Shown: positions 23,878 to 32,066, counted from the stretch's first letter. The stretch: DNA of 38,520 nt from Natrinema thermotolerans DSM 11552 (GCA_000337115.1 AOIR01000053.1:179650-218169), one strand, 5' to 3'. Notes: generated by a model from the sequence alone, not told the origin. A program made the numbers and translations.

Positions 23878-24585
23878 TCACGGCTCGGACTCCGCGTCGT
23901 CGATCGAACCGACAGTCGCATCGCCGACCAGTTCGTCCTCGAGCGCCCGGCGGACGGGCTCGGGATCGGCCGGGCCGTCCGCGTCCGCGACGGTGCCGAC
24001 CGACGCCGGCTCGAGCGAGAGCCCGAGCGTGCCGTAGACCTCCTCGAGAACGTCTGCGAGTCCTTCCCGGTTCGCGACGAGGACGACGCCAGCGACGAGC
24101 GCGGCGTCCTGCCGGACCCGCTGGGCGATGCCGACGATCTTCCGTCGCTGCCCGTCCCTCCCCTCGGTCGACAGCGAGTGGGTCCCCGGACAGAACGCGT
24201 CGTCGGGCTCGCCCCTGACCGGCGAGGGGCCCAGTCCCTCGAGCGCGCGCTCGACGGCGGCCGTGGCGCGCTCGTAGCGGTCGGTGGTTCCCTGCCGATA
24301 CTCCGCGACCGGCTCCGCACGGGCAAAGGCCAGCGTCGTCTCGCCGTCGTAGGCGACCGCCCGCCCGCCGACCGACCGCTCGATCGGCGGGAACCCCCGG
24401 TCGTCGGCCGCCTCGCGGGCGCGGTCGTACCCCTCGAGTTCGGCGTCCCGGCGGCCGAACGCGACCTGTCGGTGGGGGACCCAGACCCGGACGGCGGGCT
24501 CGCCGTCGGCGGCGCTCGAGAGCAGTCGGCGGGTCGCGTCGCGATCGGCGGGGATCGAATCGGCCCGTCCACGAAGCACGCGCAT
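23878..24585 (-). CDS. Lipoate-protein ligase A fold protein
   Basis: A 235-aa member of the biotin/lipoate A/B ligase superfamily. The conserved RSVGGRAVAYDG block (about 69-80) is the lipoyl-AMP binding glycine loop, and RRKIVGIAQRVRQDAAL contains the catalytic Lys of KIVG. It probably forms acyl-adenylate and/or transfers lipoate or octanoate to the E2 and H proteins of oxoacid dehydrogenase and glycine cleavage systems, which haloarchaea possess. The C-terminal accessory domain of bacterial LplA is shortened, as is common in archaea where a second partner protein may be needed. ATG 24585 fits the start. It lies next to, and divergent from, the M23-like gene. Confidence 0.85.
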   Translation of the reverse strand: MRVLRGRADSIPADRDATRRLLSSAADGEPAVRVWVPHRQVAFGRRDAELEGYDRAREAADDRGFPPIERSVGGRAVAYDGETTLAFARAEPVAEYRQGTTDRYERATAAVERALEGLGPSPVRGEPDDAFCPGTHSLSTEGRDGQRRKIVGIAQRVRQDAALVAGVVLVANREGLADVLEEVYGTLGLSLEPASVGTVADADGPADPEPVRRALEDELVGDATVGSIDDAESEP

Positions 24586-24642
24586 ATCGGCCGTTCGACT
24601 CGGTGGGTCTAAACGGTCACGCCACCCAGCGTCGGACGACCG

Positions 24643-25536
24643 ATGGCCGTTACGCTCCCCGAAGCAGTCCTGGCCCAGTACGAGCGCTTCTCGCTGTACA
24701 ACTCGCCCTATCCCGCCCACGACGGCGGCTGTGCGATCGACCTCTATCCGGGGACGCTCGCCGACGGGCGGACGACCGCCGCGCCAAGCCCGGTCGCCGG
24801 CACCGTCCGGGAGACCCGTACCGTCCGCGCGCCGCCGAAACCCTACGCGCCCGACCACGACTACCTGATCCTGCTCGAGCCAGCGGCCTCGAGCCCGCTG
24901 GCCGGCCGCACGGTCCGGATTCTGCACGTCGAGCCCGCGGTCGCGGCCGGCGACCGCGTGGCGCGTGGCGACTCGCTGGGGCGACTCGTCCGCGCGGGCT
25001 TTTTCGCGCCGTGGGTCGACAACCACCTCCACGTCGGCGTCCGGGAGCTGGACCAGAACCCCTACCGGGCGTCGGGCTCGCTCCCGCTGGAACTCGGGGT
25101 CTCGGTCCGGCCCCTCGAGTGGGACGGCACCGGCCGCGTCCGATCGGCCGGCGACACCTACGCGGTACTGGATGCGCCAGTGCATCCGAATCCCGGCGCT
25201 GAATTCGTCGGCGTGGGGGCCGACGGCGGCGGCGTCATAGACGGCGGGCTCCCCCACTACGACGGCGGCGGACTGCTCGAGCGCGGCGAGTCGCTCGAGG
25301 CCGAGGGCCCGGCCGAGACGGTCGTCTCGCTGAACGGCGATCGCCTCGGCGTCGCGACCGGCCGGACGATCGCGTGGGACGACGTGACCGTCACGGCAAA
25401 CGGCGAGCCGATCACCGGGGTGTCGCTGTTCTGTGCCCGCGACGGCGCGTTCGGTGCGAAACTGATCTGTCCCGATCGCCGCTTCGAAGTCGGGACGGAC
25501 GTTCGCGTGCGGGCCCGCTCGAGCGACGAGCGTTGA
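24643..25536 (+). CDS. M23 peptidase-like protein without signal peptide
   Basis: A 297-aa soluble protein. The N-terminal half resembles the lysostaphin/M23 fold: YPAHDGGCAIDLYP provides a His and Asp (H27, D34), SPVAGTVRETR is the strand after it, ILHVEPAVAAGDRVARGDSLGRLV is the typical biotinyl-lipoyl-like hairpin with GD..GD, and WVDNHLHVGVRE supplies the H-x-H. The ligands are displaced from the standard H-x3-D spacing, so zinc binding is uncertain. The C-terminal half (about 170-297) is a separate beta-rich domain rich in Gly and Asp. No secretion signal, and archaea lack murein, so a peptidoglycan role is unlikely; function unknown. Confidence 0.65.
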   Translation: MAVTLPEAVLAQYERFSLYNSPYPAHDGGCAIDLYPGTLADGRTTAAPSPVAGTVRETRTVRAPPKPYAPDHDYLILLEPAASSPLAGRTVRILHVEPAVAAGDRVARGDSLGRLVRAGFFAPWVDNHLHVGVRELDQNPYRASGSLPLELGVSVRPLEWDGTGRVRSAGDTYAVLDAPVHPNPGAEFVGVGADGGGVIDGGLPHYDGGGLLERGESLEAEGPAETVVSLNGDRLGVATGRTIAWDDVTVTANGEPITGVSLFCARDGAFGAKLICPDRRFEVGTDVRVRARSSDER

Positions 25537-25634
25537 TCGATGCCCGTCCCGGACCGCGGTCCGCGAACCAACGGCGGACAACGGGAACGACTAGAAACGT
25601 AGCTGTCAAGAGCGTCGCCGAGAGACGGGCGGCT

Positions 25635-26126
25635 ATGACCGAGGACACCCCGACGGAGGCCATGCTCGAGGAGTTCGACGATCGCGAGAGCATGCTGCAA
25701 CACTTCCTCGACGAGAACCAGGAGTTCCTCTCGTGGCTCGGGACGAGCATCGATCACGTCGGCGACGGGACGATGACGATGTCGATCCCCTACGACGAGA
25801 AGTTGACGAACACGCGGCCCACCGCCGCCGACGACGAACGGGCGGACATGCACGGCGGCGTCGCCGCGACGCTGATCGATACTGTCGGCGGCCTCTGTCT
25901 GCGGACGGCCATGGACGATCCCTTCGGCGCGCGGATCGCGACCATCAACCTGAACCTCAACTATCTCCGACCGGCGACGGGGGATCTCGTGGCGACGGCG
26001 GACGTCGTCCGGGTCGGCGGCAGCGTCGGCGTCAGCGAGATCGTCGTCGAGAGTACGACGCCCGACGGGGAAACCCACGAGGTCGCGATCGGGCAGGGCG
26101 CGTATCGGGTCTTCCGGGGCGACTGA
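25635..26126 (+). CDS. PaaI-type hotdog thioesterase
   Basis: A 163-aa hotdog-fold protein. The core motif DMHGGVAATLIDTVGGLCLRTAM (about 72-94) carries the HGG turn and the Asp that polarises the thioester in PaaI enzymes, followed by the INLNLNYLRPATGDLVATADVVRVGGSV strands. It hydrolyses acyl-CoA thioesters, probably aryl- or short-chain acyl-CoA, though specificity is unreadable. The N-terminal 45 residues form acidic helices with LDENQEFLSWLGTSIDHVG. ATG 25635 fits. It stands 98 nt after the M23-like gene on the same strand; co-transcription is possible. Confidence 0.92.
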   Translation: MTEDTPTEAMLEEFDDRESMLQHFLDENQEFLSWLGTSIDHVGDGTMTMSIPYDEKLTNTRPTAADDERADMHGGVAATLIDTVGGLCLRTAMDDPFGARIATINLNLNYLRPATGDLVATADVVRVGGSVGVSEIVVESTTPDGETHEVAIGQGAYRVFRGD

Positions 26127-26197
26127 TCCCGGTCACGGCCGCGCTCGTCGCGGCTCCGCCTCGTTCTCGCTCTCCGTCGGTCACCGATCGGCGTCGT

Positions 26198-26362
26198 CTA
26201 CGAGTCGGCGGTCAGTATCCGCAATCGAGCCACGAACGCCGCGGTAACGAGCCCGAAGACGAGCGCGGGCAGAAACGCACTCGTCGAGACGTAGTACCAG
26301 AACACGTACGCGCTACCGGCGGCACCGAGCAGGTACACCGGCAGTAACCGCCGTTCGTTCAT
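26198..26362 (-). CDS. 54-aa two-helix membrane protein, tandem copy A
   Basis: The frame encodes MNERRLLPVYLLGAAGSAYV, then FWYYVSTSAF and LPALVFGLVTAAFVARLRIL, ending TADS. Two hydrophobic segments (about 8-25 and 29-44) are preceded by a basic N-terminus and followed by ARLR, giving an N-in/C-in hairpin. Copy B at 26564-26728 has the same length, the same MNxRRLxPxYLxG opening and the same VxRLR ending, so this is a tandem duplicate. Its ATG overlaps the stop of a 26-codon leader ORF (ATGA), and a GGAGG element lies 10 nt upstream. Function unknown; size and form invite comparison with membrane toxins or small regulators, without evidence. Confidence 0.7.
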   Translation of the reverse strand: MNERRLLPVYLLGAAGSAYVFWYYVSTSAFLPALVFGLVTAAFVARLRILTADS

Positions 26363-26439
26363 TCGGACGGTCCCTCCATCGTCGATCCGTCGCTCGAGTT
26401 ATCGCCGACCACCACACGTACCGATCGAACCCCGCTCAT
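26359..26439 (-). CDS. 26-codon leader ORF coupled to membrane protein copy A
   Basis: M-SGVRSVRVVVGDNSSDGS then TMEGPSE. The TGA stop shares bases with the next gene's ATG, the standard geometry for translational coupling. A TTTA-containing box lies 22-30 nt upstream of this ATG, so the transcript could start at its first codon (leaderless). An equally long ORF with identical overlap precedes copy B. Whether the peptide matters or only its translation is unknown. Confidence 0.5.
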   Translation of the reverse strand: MSGVRSVRVVVGDNSSDGSTMEGPSE

Positions 26440-26460
26440 ACCCCTTCGTTCGACTGACGG

Positions 26461-26469
26461 GGGTAAACA
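26461..26469 (-). promoter_or_regulatory. TATA-like box for unit A
   Basis: On the minus strand TGTTTACCC is 22-30 nt before the leader-ORF ATG at 26439. Confidence 0.45.
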
Positions 26470-26563
26470 TCTGCGGACCGGCAACCGTCGGCCGAGCGTC
26501 CCGCCCTCGCGAGCGACCGTGTCCCCGTCGATGGCAGTCCTCGAGTGTCGGCGGCGCAGCGAC

Positions 26564-26728
26564 TCAGCCGTCGGTGGATACCATCCGCAGCCGAACGACG
26601 AGATAGCCCGCAACGAGGGCGAACGCACCGGCGTACAGCCACGTACCATTCGTAATCGCGTAGCTGAACGCGATAGCGTTGAGCGCGATACCGACAAGAT
26701 ACAGCGGACGCAGTCGCCGCCGGTTCAT
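26564..26728 (-). CDS. 54-aa two-helix membrane protein, tandem copy B
   Basis: The frame encodes MNRRRLRPLYLVGIALNAIA, then FSYAITNGTWLYAGAFALVAG and YLVVRLRMVSTDG. Hydrophobic helices at about 9-25 and 31-46 follow a strongly basic N-terminus, with VRLR after the second. It aligns end to end with copy A at 26198-26362 without gaps. Identical positions include M1, N2, R4, R5, L6, P8, Y10, L11, G13, V44, R46, L47 and R48. A GGTGAT element is seven nt before the ATG, which overlaps the stop of a 26-codon leader ORF. A real paralogue pair; function unknown. Confidence 0.7.
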   Translation of the reverse strand: MNRRRLRPLYLVGIALNAIAFSYAITNGTWLYAGAFALVAGYLVVRLRMVSTDG

Positions 26729-26805
26729 GTGCGATCACCGCCCGTCGCCGACTCGAGGCGCGGACCGTTCGCTTCGTCGTCGAGTCGTGATCGACCGGAG
26801 TCCAT
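26725..26805 (-). CDS. 26-codon leader ORF coupled to membrane protein copy B
   Basis: M-DSGRSRLDDEANGPRLES then ATGGDRT. Same length (81 nt with stop) and same ATGA overlap as the leader ORF of copy A, with weak sequence likeness (SG-RS near the start). A CTTTT-type box lies at leaderless distance upstream. This strengthens the case that the two-cistron arrangement was duplicated as a whole. Confidence 0.5.
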   Translation of the reverse strand: MDSGRSRLDDEANGPRLESATGGDRT

Positions 26806-26829
26806 AGCCGACCCTTGGACCGACGGCCG

Positions 26830-26837
26830 TGAAAAGG
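26830..26837 (-). promoter_or_regulatory. TATA-like box for unit B
   Basis: On the minus strand CCTTTTCA lies 25-32 nt before the leader-ORF ATG at 26805. Confidence 0.45.
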
Positions 26838-26869
26838 CAGGGGCCGAGCGAGCCACCGTCGACGGGCGG

Positions 26870-27442
26870 TTACGCGAACGCGATCTCCGCGCTCGGTTCG
26901 ACCTCGCCGAACAGCCACGCGGCGTGATCGAGGGCGTACTCATGGTGGTCGTCCTCGATCGCGCCGATGCAGTCCTCGAGCATGATCGGCCGGAAATCCC
27001 GTAGCCCCGCACTACCGCCGGTGTGGAGAACACAGACGTTCGCGAGGGTCCCACAGATCACCAGGTCGTCGATCCCGCGGGCGTTCAGCCACCCCTCGAG
27101 TTCGGTGTTGTAAAAGGCGTCGTAGGTGTGTTTCTCGATCACGTGGTCCCCGTCTTCGACGGGCAGCTCGTCGACGATCTCGGCCTCCCACGAGCCCTCG
27201 AGGACGTGTTCGCCCCACTGCTCGAACTCGTCGTAGTAGTGGGCGTCGTCGAACTGTTCCGGTGGGTGGACGTCGCGTGTGAAGATCACCTGCGTCCCGG
27301 CCTCGCGAGCGCGCTCGAGCAAGTCGGCGATCGGCTCGATGACGGCCTCGCTGCCCGGCGCGTACAGCGAGCCGTCCGGATGACAGAATCCGTTTTGCAT
27401 GTCGACCACCACCACCGCCGTGCGATCCGGATCGAGTTGCAT
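26870..27442 (-). CDS. Isochorismatase-family cysteine hydrolase, probable nicotinamidase
   Basis: A 190-aa protein with the family catalytic triad D14 (VVVVDMQNGF), K104 (VIEKHTYDAF) and C137 (GTLANVCVL). It also keeps the metal site typical of nicotinamidases: D57-x-H59 (TRDVHPPEQ) and a second His, H79, in WGEHVLEGSWEAEIV, matching the WPxHC/GAE region of PncA. Spacing of all six positions resembles archaeal nicotinamidases. I therefore infer that it deamidates nicotinamide to nicotinate, feeding the nicotinate phosphoribosyltransferase at 35.3 kb. Another amidase activity is possible because the superfamily is broad. ATG 27442 has a TTTT box at 27466-27474. Confidence 0.78.
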   Translation of the reverse strand: MQLDPDRTAVVVVDMQNGFCHPDGSLYAPGSEAVIEPIADLLERAREAGTQVIFTRDVHPPEQFDDAHYYDEFEQWGEHVLEGSWEAEIVDELPVEDGDHVIEKHTYDAFYNTELEGWLNARGIDDLVICGTLANVCVLHTGGSAGLRDFRPIMLEDCIGAIEDDHHEYALDHAAWLFGEVEPSAEIAFA

Positions 27443-27465
27443 GGTTGACGGTACGAACGGGATCG

Positions 27466-27474
27466 TCAAAACGT
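27466..27474 (-). promoter_or_regulatory. TATA-like box for the nicotinamidase-like gene
   Basis: On the minus strand CGTTTTGAC lies 24-32 nt before ATG 27442. Confidence 0.45.
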
Positions 27475-27612
27475 TCGCGCCGGCCTCGAGGCGGTTCGCG
27501 TATCGCCCGCAACTCGCGGCTCACCGCCCGACCGCCTTTCATGCGACTGCCGAATACGGAACCCGCTGGGACGAGAACATCGCTCCGTTCCGCGAACCCC
27601 TTCGATCCGATC

Positions 27613-29496
27613 ATGAAGTACGAACGCCTCGAGGAGTACGGCGCGATCGGCGACGGAAACACGGTCGCCCTCGTCGGCCGCGACGGCTCGATCGACTGGT
27701 GTCCGTTGCCCCACGTCGAGTCGCCGAGCGTCTTCGCCACCGTCCTCGACGCCGACCGCGGCGGTCACTTCGCCGTTCGACCGACGGGATCGTTCGAGTC
27801 GGTCCAGCAGTATCGCGACCGGACCAACGTCCTCGAGACGACGTTCCGGACCGCCGGCGGCGCAGCGACGGTGACCGATTTCGTGCCCGTCACCGACGCC
27901 GACGACCGGCCGCCCGCCGTCTACCGGAAACTGGACTGCGAGGACGGCCCGCTCGAGGTCGCGATCGAGTTCGACCCCCGATTCGACTACGCGCGGGACG
28001 TGCCCGAGATCGAGTCGACGGCCGACGGCGTCGTCGCGACCGGCGACGACGAGCGGGCCGCCCTCGCGAGCGACCTCCCGCTCGAGCCCGCGAGCGACGG
28101 CCCCGGAGCGACCGCGACCGCGACGCTCGCGGGCGGCGAGACGCGCTGGCTCGCGCTCGGGTACGGCGAGGGAATCGCCTTCGAACCGTCGCGGTATCGG
28201 GAGGCACTCGCTGGAACGATCGACTACTGGCGCGACTGGGTCCACGACTGCGACGGCGGGGAGCGTCCCGTCGGCGACCGGTGGCACGACCTCGCGGTCC
28301 GCTCGTCGCTCGTCCTCAAACTCCTGATTCACCGCGAGACGGGCGCTGTGTGTGCGGCCCCGACGACCTCGCTGCCCGAGGACGTCGGCGGCGTCCGCAA
28401 CTGGGACTACCGATACAACTGGATCCGCGACGCGGCCTTCACCGTCCGGGCGCTGGCCGAACTGGACCACCTCGAGGAGGCGCGGTCGTACTTCCGGCTG
28501 TGTCTCGACCACTGTCGGCACCACGACCCGGCCGACGTGCCGCCGGTCTACGACCTCCACGGCGGGGCCGACCTCGAGGAGCGCGTCCTCGATCACCTCG
28601 AGGGCTACCGCCGTTCGGCCCCCGTTCGCGTCGGCAACGCGGCCCGGAAGCAACACCAGCTCGACGTCTACGGCGAGTTGATCCTCGCGATCTACGAGAG
28701 CGTCCGCTACGGCGAGCCGATCCGGGCCGACGACTGGGCGGTGGTCCGTGACTTCGTCGAGTACGTCTGCGACGGCTGGGACGACCCCGACGCCGGGATC
28801 TGGGAGGTACGGAGCGACCCCGAGCAGTTCGTCTACTCGAAGGTGATGTGCTGGACGGCGCTCGATCGCGGGATCGAACTCGCCGCGGCCGCCGACGGCG
28901 TCGACGCGCCCCTCGAGCGCTGGCGGGCCCGTCGCGAGGACGTTCGGGCGGCGATCCTCGAGCGGGGGTTCAGCGAGGGAACGAACAGCTTCGTGCGCGC
29001 TTTCGACGACGAGGACACGCTCGACGCGGCGAACCTGCTCGTTCCGGTCGTCGGGTTCCTCCCGCCCGACGACGACCGCGTCCGGGGGACGATCGACGCG
29101 ACGCTGGACCGGCTGGCGACCGACGACGGACTCGTCCGGCGCTACGAGGGCGACGACGGCCTGCCGGGGGTCGACAGCCCGTTCGTCGTGTGTTCGTTCT
29201 GGCTCGTCACTGCGCTCGCGCTCGCCGGGCGGACCGACGAGGCTCGCGACCGCTTCGAGTCGGTCCTCGAGTACGCCAGTCCGCTCGGCCTGCTGTCCGA
29301 AGCGATCGACGAGGAGACCGGCGAACAACGGGGCAACTATCCGCAGGCCTACAGCCACATCGGGCTGCTCAACGGCGCGCTGTACCTGGCGGACGCGACC
29401 GGCTCGGGCGACGCGTCGCCGGCACCGCTCGGGAGCGAGGCTGACGGCCTCGATTCGGAGACGGAGATCATCCGGCGATCGAACGACGACGAGTGA
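27613..29496 (+). CDS. Glycoside hydrolase family 15 protein (glucoamylase/trehalase)
   Basis: A 627-aa GH15 enzyme with an N-terminal super-sandwich domain (about 1-230) and an (alpha/alpha)6 barrel. The start MKYERLEEYGAIGDGNTVALVGRDGSIDW is the typical family opening. Barrel motifs include NWDYRYNWIRDAAFTVRAL (263-281). Likely acid and base are E398 (AGIWEVR) and E563 (GLLSEAIDEETGE), followed by GNYPQAYSHIGL. It hydrolyses terminal alpha-glucosidic bonds; trehalase and glucoamylase cannot be separated by eye. There is no signal peptide, so it acts in the cytoplasm. An in-frame ATG at 27541 is a less likely start. It ends 5 nt before the VKOR gene. Confidence 0.93.
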   Translation: MKYERLEEYGAIGDGNTVALVGRDGSIDWCPLPHVESPSVFATVLDADRGGHFAVRPTGSFESVQQYRDRTNVLETTFRTAGGAATVTDFVPVTDADDRPPAVYRKLDCEDGPLEVAIEFDPRFDYARDVPEIESTADGVVATGDDERAALASDLPLEPASDGPGATATATLAGGETRWLALGYGEGIAFEPSRYREALAGTIDYWRDWVHDCDGGERPVGDRWHDLAVRSSLVLKLLIHRETGAVCAAPTTSLPEDVGGVRNWDYRYNWIRDAAFTVRALAELDHLEEARSYFRLCLDHCRHHDPADVPPVYDLHGGADLEERVLDHLEGYRRSAPVRVGNAARKQHQLDVYGELILAIYESVRYGEPIRADDWAVVRDFVEYVCDGWDDPDAGIWEVRSDPEQFVYSKVMCWTALDRGIELAAAADGVDAPLERWRARREDVRAAILERGFSEGTNSFVRAFDDEDTLDAANLLVPVVGFLPPDDDRVRGTIDATLDRLATDDGLVRRYEGDDGLPGVDSPFVVCSFWLVTALALAGRTDEARDRFESVLEYASPLGLLSEAIDEETGEQRGNYPQAYSHIGLLNGALYLADATGSGDASPAPLGSEADGLDSETEIIRRSNDDE

Positions 29497-29501
29497 GACC
29501 A

Positions 29502-31004
29502 ATGAGCGACGACAACACCAACGACTCGAGCGAGGAATCGACTGCGGTGACGACAGACGCGCGAGAGCGCCGTTCGCGACCCGACGACGGCGACGGAAGC
29601 GGAGCGGACGGCTCGAACGGGAGCGGCGCAAACGACGGTGGCGACGGCGGCGACTCGATGCGGCCGGGCGAGATGATGCTCAAACATCCAGTAAAGGAGA
29701 CCTGGGTCCAGTACGCCGTCATCTCGCTCGGTATCTGGCTCGTCGCGAGTACACCGGCCCTGAACTACGGGAGCGCGTTGATGGTCTGGAACGGCGTCGT
29801 CAGCGGGCTCCTCCTGATCGCACTGGCCGGGCTCACGATCTACCGCGAGAGCGGCTACGCCAACTACGCCAACGGCTTCGTCGGTCTCTGGCTCGTGTTC
29901 GCGCCGATCGCGTTCTGGGCCCCGACGGCCGCGGCGTACGCAAACAACGCGCTCGTCGGGACCATGGTGATCACGTTCTCGGTGCTGATCGTGATGCGCT
30001 CCGAGATGGACGGCCCGACGATCCCGCCGGGCTGGTCGTACAACCCCTCGACGGGGGCCCAACGCGCGCCGCTGATCGCGCTCGGCATCTTCGGCTTCTT
30101 CGCCTCGTGGTACATGGCTGCCTTCCAACTGGGCTACATCGAGCGCGTCTGGGACCCGCTGTACGATCCGGGAACCGCGGCGATACTGACCTCGAGCGTC
30201 TCGGAGGCGTTCCCGGTCTCCGATGCAGGTCTCGGCGCGGTGGCCTACTCCGTCGAGGCCCTGATGGGCTTCATGGGTGACCGTCGGCGGTGGCGGACGA
30301 TGCCGTGGATGGTCGCCTTCTTCGGTGTCGTCGTCATCCCGCTGGGCTTCGTCCAGGTGCTGCTTGTCATCAGTCAGCCGATCATGGTCGGGACGTGGTG
30401 TACGCTCTGTCTGCTCTCGGCTTTCGGCATGCTCTGGATGATCGCGCTGACCGTGGACGAGGTCGTCGCGATGGGGCAGTTCCTCGTCCGGCTGATGCGA
30501 CAGGGCGACAGCCTCTGGACCGCGTTCTGGATGGGTGGAACGTTCCCCGAAGACGAGGCCGGCGTAAGCGAGAACGCGATGAGAGAGATCGACGACCGTC
30601 CCGCCAGCGAGCCGTTCTGGGGCGTCTCGACCCCGTGGACGCTGCTGGGAGCGATGGCGCTCGGCGCGTGGCTCATGCTCTCGCCGACCGTCTTCGGAAC
30701 GACCGGACTCATGGCCGACAGCAGCCACCTCGCCGGCTCGCTGATCGTTTCCTTCACCGTGATCGCGACCGCCGAGCCCGCTCGCGCGGTCCGATTCCTG
30801 AACGTGCCGCTGGCCGCGTGGGTCGCCGTCGCCCCGTGGCTGCTCGACGGCGTCCCGACGCTCGCCGCGATCAACGCCGGCGTCGCCGGGGCGCTCGTGG
30901 TGCTGCTCAGCGTCCCGCGGGGCTCGTTCGAGGACCGCTACGGCGGCTGGGAGGAGTATGCAACCCTCCGGACGTTCGATCGGCTCAACCCACTCAGTAG
31001 CTAA
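29502..31004 (+). CDS. VKOR-like/SPW-repeat membrane protein
   Basis: A 500-aa polytopic membrane protein. Residues 1-55 are an acidic, Gly/Ser-rich disordered lead. An SPW-type repeat follows (about 65-165, ISLGIWLVASTPALNYGSALMVWN) and recurs near the end (TPWTLLGAMALGAWLMLSP). Between them is a vitamin K epoxide reductase-like core (about 185-320) with VWDPLYDPGT, FPVSDAGLGAVAYSVEALMGFMGD and the redox motif C300-T-L-C303. VKOR proteins couple quinone reduction to disulfide formation. No other Cys is present, so the periplasmic loop pair used to relay electrons is missing. Only 5 nt separate it from the GH15 gene and 2 nt from the SDR gene. Confidence 0.87.
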   Translation: MSDDNTNDSSEESTAVTTDARERRSRPDDGDGSGADGSNGSGANDGGDGGDSMRPGEMMLKHPVKETWVQYAVISLGIWLVASTPALNYGSALMVWNGVVSGLLLIALAGLTIYRESGYANYANGFVGLWLVFAPIAFWAPTAAAYANNALVGTMVITFSVLIVMRSEMDGPTIPPGWSYNPSTGAQRAPLIALGIFGFFASWYMAAFQLGYIERVWDPLYDPGTAAILTSSVSEAFPVSDAGLGAVAYSVEALMGFMGDRRRWRTMPWMVAFFGVVVIPLGFVQVLLVISQPIMVGTWCTLCLLSAFGMLWMIALTVDEVVAMGQFLVRLMRQGDSLWTAFWMGGTFPEDEAGVSENAMREIDDRPASEPFWGVSTPWTLLGAMALGAWLMLSPTVFGTTGLMADSSHLAGSLIVSFTVIATAEPARAVRFLNVPLAAWVAVAPWLLDGVPTLAAINAGVAGALVVLLSVPRGSFEDRYGGWEEYATLRTFDRLNPLSS

Positions 31005-31006
31005 CG

Positions 31007-32029
31007 ATGGCAGGATCCACTGACTCCGAAGTCGTCGTCGTCACGGGTGCATCGGCCGGCGTCGGGCGAGCCACCGCTCGCGCGTTCGCCGAACGGAACG
31101 CGAAGGTCGGTCTCCTCGCACGCGGCGAGGACGGTCTCGAGGGCGCGCGCGAAGACATCGAGAACGCGGGCGGCGAGGCGGTCGTCGTCCCGACCGACGT
31201 CTCGAACTACGACGAGGTCGAGGCGGCGGCCGAGACGGTCGAAGACGCGTTCGGCCCGATCGACGTCTGGGTGAACAACGCGATGGTGTCGGTGTTCTCG
31301 CCGGCCGCGAAGATGACCGCCGACGACTACCGCCGCGTCACCGCGGTCACCTACCTCGGCTACGTCTACGGCACGCAGGTCGCCCTCGAGCGGATGCGCC
31401 CCCGCGACGAGGGGACGATCGTCCAGGTCGGCTCGGCGCTGGCGTATCGCGGCATTCCGCTCCAGTCGGCCTACTGCGGCGCGAAACACGCGATCCAGGG
31501 CTTCACCGAGTCCGTCCGGACCGAACTCATCCACGACGACTGTGACGTGCAGTTGTCGATGGTGCAGATGCCCGCGATGAACACCCCGCAGTTCGAGTGG
31601 TCGAAGAGCCGGATGCCGAAACAGCCCCAGCCGGTGCCGCCGATCTATCAGCCCGAGGTCGCGGCTCGAGCGATCACGTGGACCGTCGACAGCGGCGAGG
31701 ACGAACTGTGGGTCGGGCGGTCGACGGTGAAAGCAATTCTCGGGAACCGTCTGATCCCGCGACGGCTCGACAACTACCTCGCCAGCGGCGGCTACGACTC
31801 CCAGCTGACCGACGAGCCGACCGATCCCGACCGGGAACACAACCTCCACGAGCCGGTGGCGGGCGATTTCGGTGCGCACGGTCCGTTCGCCGACCGAGCG
31901 CGCGACCGGAGTTACCAGCTCCAGGCGTCGATGCATCGGCGGGCGCTCGCCCTGCTCGTCGGGCTGGCGGTCGCGATCGCGAGCGCGGTCGTCGGCCGCC
32001 GACTCGTCTCGCGCGATACCGACTGGTGA
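31007..32029 (+). CDS. SDR family oxidoreductase with C-terminal membrane anchor
   Basis: A 340-aa short-chain dehydrogenase/reductase. The cofactor loop is TGASAGVGRATA (13-24), the NNA strand is VNNAMVS, and the catalytic Tyr/Lys pair is Y156-x3-K160 in AYCGAKHAIQGF. The region after 190 (SMVQMPAMNTPQFEWSKSRMP) fits SDRs of the type often fused to membrane tails, and residues 310-332 (ALALLVGLAVAIASAVVGRRL) form one membrane helix. It is thus a tethered NAD(P)-dependent reductase. Substrate unknown; quinone or lipid-derived ketones are conceivable given the VKOR neighbour. Two bases separate it from the VKOR stop. Confidence 0.9.
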   Translation: MAGSTDSEVVVVTGASAGVGRATARAFAERNAKVGLLARGEDGLEGAREDIENAGGEAVVVPTDVSNYDEVEAAAETVEDAFGPIDVWVNNAMVSVFSPAAKMTADDYRRVTAVTYLGYVYGTQVALERMRPRDEGTIVQVGSALAYRGIPLQSAYCGAKHAIQGFTESVRTELIHDDCDVQLSMVQMPAMNTPQFEWSKSRMPKQPQPVPPIYQPEVAARAITWTVDSGEDELWVGRSTVKAILGNRLIPRRLDNYLASGGYDSQLTDEPTDPDREHNLHEPVAGDFGAHGPFADRARDRSYQLQASMHRRALALLVGLAVAIASAVVGRRLVSRDTDW

Positions 32030-32066
32030 CCGCCCGCGTCGGCGGGCGCGCGGCGTAACCATTGTC

